From contig DCVO01000121.1 in assembly GCA_002327405.1 (NCBI GenBank), positions 1 through 25,012 on the forward strand: DNA of 25,012 bases. Reading direction: 5' to 3'. Each line of letters opens with the position of its first letter. The stretch's first letter is position 1. The DNA comes from Thiobacillus sp. UBA2186. GTDB lineage: Bacteria; Pseudomonadota; Gammaproteobacteria; Burkholderiales; Thiobacillaceae. The notes under the pieces are model-generated. The model worked only from the letters and a program-made list of their open reading frames with translations. It was not told where the DNA came from and did not search any database. Made by a program: the position numbers and the translations under genes. Below, in pieces: positions 24,545-25,012 of the stretch.

Positions 24545-25012
24545 TTATTCGTTGGTGAATACCGACACATGCTTCTCGAACTCTTCCAGCGCACGGCCGG
24601 AGCCGCGCACCACGCAGGTGAGCGGATCGTCGGCAACGATGACAGGGAGTCCGGTCTCCTCCATGAGCAGGCGGTCCAGATCACGCAGCAGCGCCCCGCC
24701 GCCGGTGAGCACCATGCCCTTTTCGGCGATGTCCGCGCCCAGTTCCGGCGGCGTCTGTTCCAGCGCGCCCTTGACCGCGGTGACAATGGCATTGAGCGGA
24801 TCGGTCAGCGCTTCGAGGATCTCGTTGCTGGAGACCGTGAAGCTGCGCGGGATGCCTTCGGCCAGGCTGCGGCCCTTGACCTCCATCTCGCGCACTTCGG
24901 CGCCGGGGAAGGCCGACCCCATTTCCTTCTTGATCAGCTCGGCGGTGGCTTCGCCGATCAGCATGCCGTAGTTGCGCCGGATGTAGCTGGTGATCGCCTC
25001 GTCCATGCGGTC
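24545..25012 (-). CDS. mreB: Rod shape-determining protein MreB, C-terminal part (gene starts beyond the window)
   Basis: The last 155 codons are present; the frame is open to the window edge. It is bacterial actin, polymerising under the membrane to guide the elongasome. Visible MreB parts: DRMDEAITSYIRRNYGMLIGE, AELIKKEMGSAFPG, GIPRSFTVSSNEILEAL, and the nucleotide-binding VLTGGGALLRDLDRLLMEETGLPV, followed by the C-terminal PLTCVVRGSGRALEEF. It is the first gene seen of the mre operon on this strand. Confidence 0.97.
   Translation of the reverse strand, partial: DRMDEAITSYIRRNYGMLIGEATAELIKKEMGSAFPGAEVREMEVKGRSLAEGIPRSFTVSSNEILEALTDPLNAIVTAVKGALEQTPPELGADIAEKGMVLTGGGALLRDLDRLLMEETGLPVIVADDPLTCVVRGSGRALEEFEKHVSVFTNE

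Overview
The window looks like chromosome of a GC-rich betaproteobacterium, probably of the Thiobacillus/Sulfuricella/Nitrosomonadales kind. This rests on gene order and protein character: mreBCD-mrdA-rodA-rlpA-dacA-dat-ybeD-lipB, rpmB-rpmG beside radC and coaBC-dut. It is not based on any marker gene. I see no rRNA, tRNA, phage, CRISPR array or complete insertion sequence. Most of the window is housekeeping; the interest lies in a cell-cell signalling locus and in several small repeats.

Bases 1-3608 have a lipid and membrane theme, all on the + strand: the 3' end of an AMP-forming acyl-CoA synthetase, a badly shortened FadL-type outer-membrane fatty-acid transporter (pseudogene), an MscS-family channel, and a three-histidine-box fatty acid desaturase closed by a terminator. 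A 530-base gap follows, holding a ~200-bp palindromic MITE-like element with 23-bp perfect terminal inverted repeats, which ends only 52 bp before the next gene.

Bases 4089-8617 carry a complete Xanthomonas-style DSF (diffusible signal factor) quorum-sensing module. rpfG (receiver + HD-GYP c-di-GMP phosphodiesterase) overlaps rpfC (five- to six-helix membrane sensor, kinase, degenerate receiver, receiver, HPt) by ATGA. These converge on rpfF (crotonase-fold DSF synthase), whose 3' end overlaps rpfC by 33 bp. RpfF would make a cis-2-unsaturated fatty acid, RpfC would sense it and phosphorylate RpfG, and RpfG would degrade c-di-GMP. A membrane GGDEF diguanylate cyclase lies further on (11946-13403), so both making and breaking of c-di-GMP are encoded here. 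rpfH and an adjacent rpfB are absent, although an acyl-CoA synthetase fragment lies at the window edge.

Bases 8738-11846 are housekeeping: rpmB-rpmG and radC on the - strand, then coaBC-dut on the + strand. coaBC carries a repeat-derived in-frame insertion of about 33-40 codons in its CoaC half. Bases 13387-15802 hold lipA and lnt (- strand, overlapping). A small opposite-strand gene with a strong ribosome-binding site (15910-16143) separates lipA from lipB.

Bases 16140-25012 (all - strand, read from high to low coordinates) form the rod-shape and cell-wall cluster mreB (partial), mreC, mreD, mrdA, rodA, rlpA, dacA, dat, then ybeD and lipB. Most junctions overlap or nearly touch, so a long operon is likely. 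A second inverted-repeat element (17029-17157) interrupts it between dat and ybeD.
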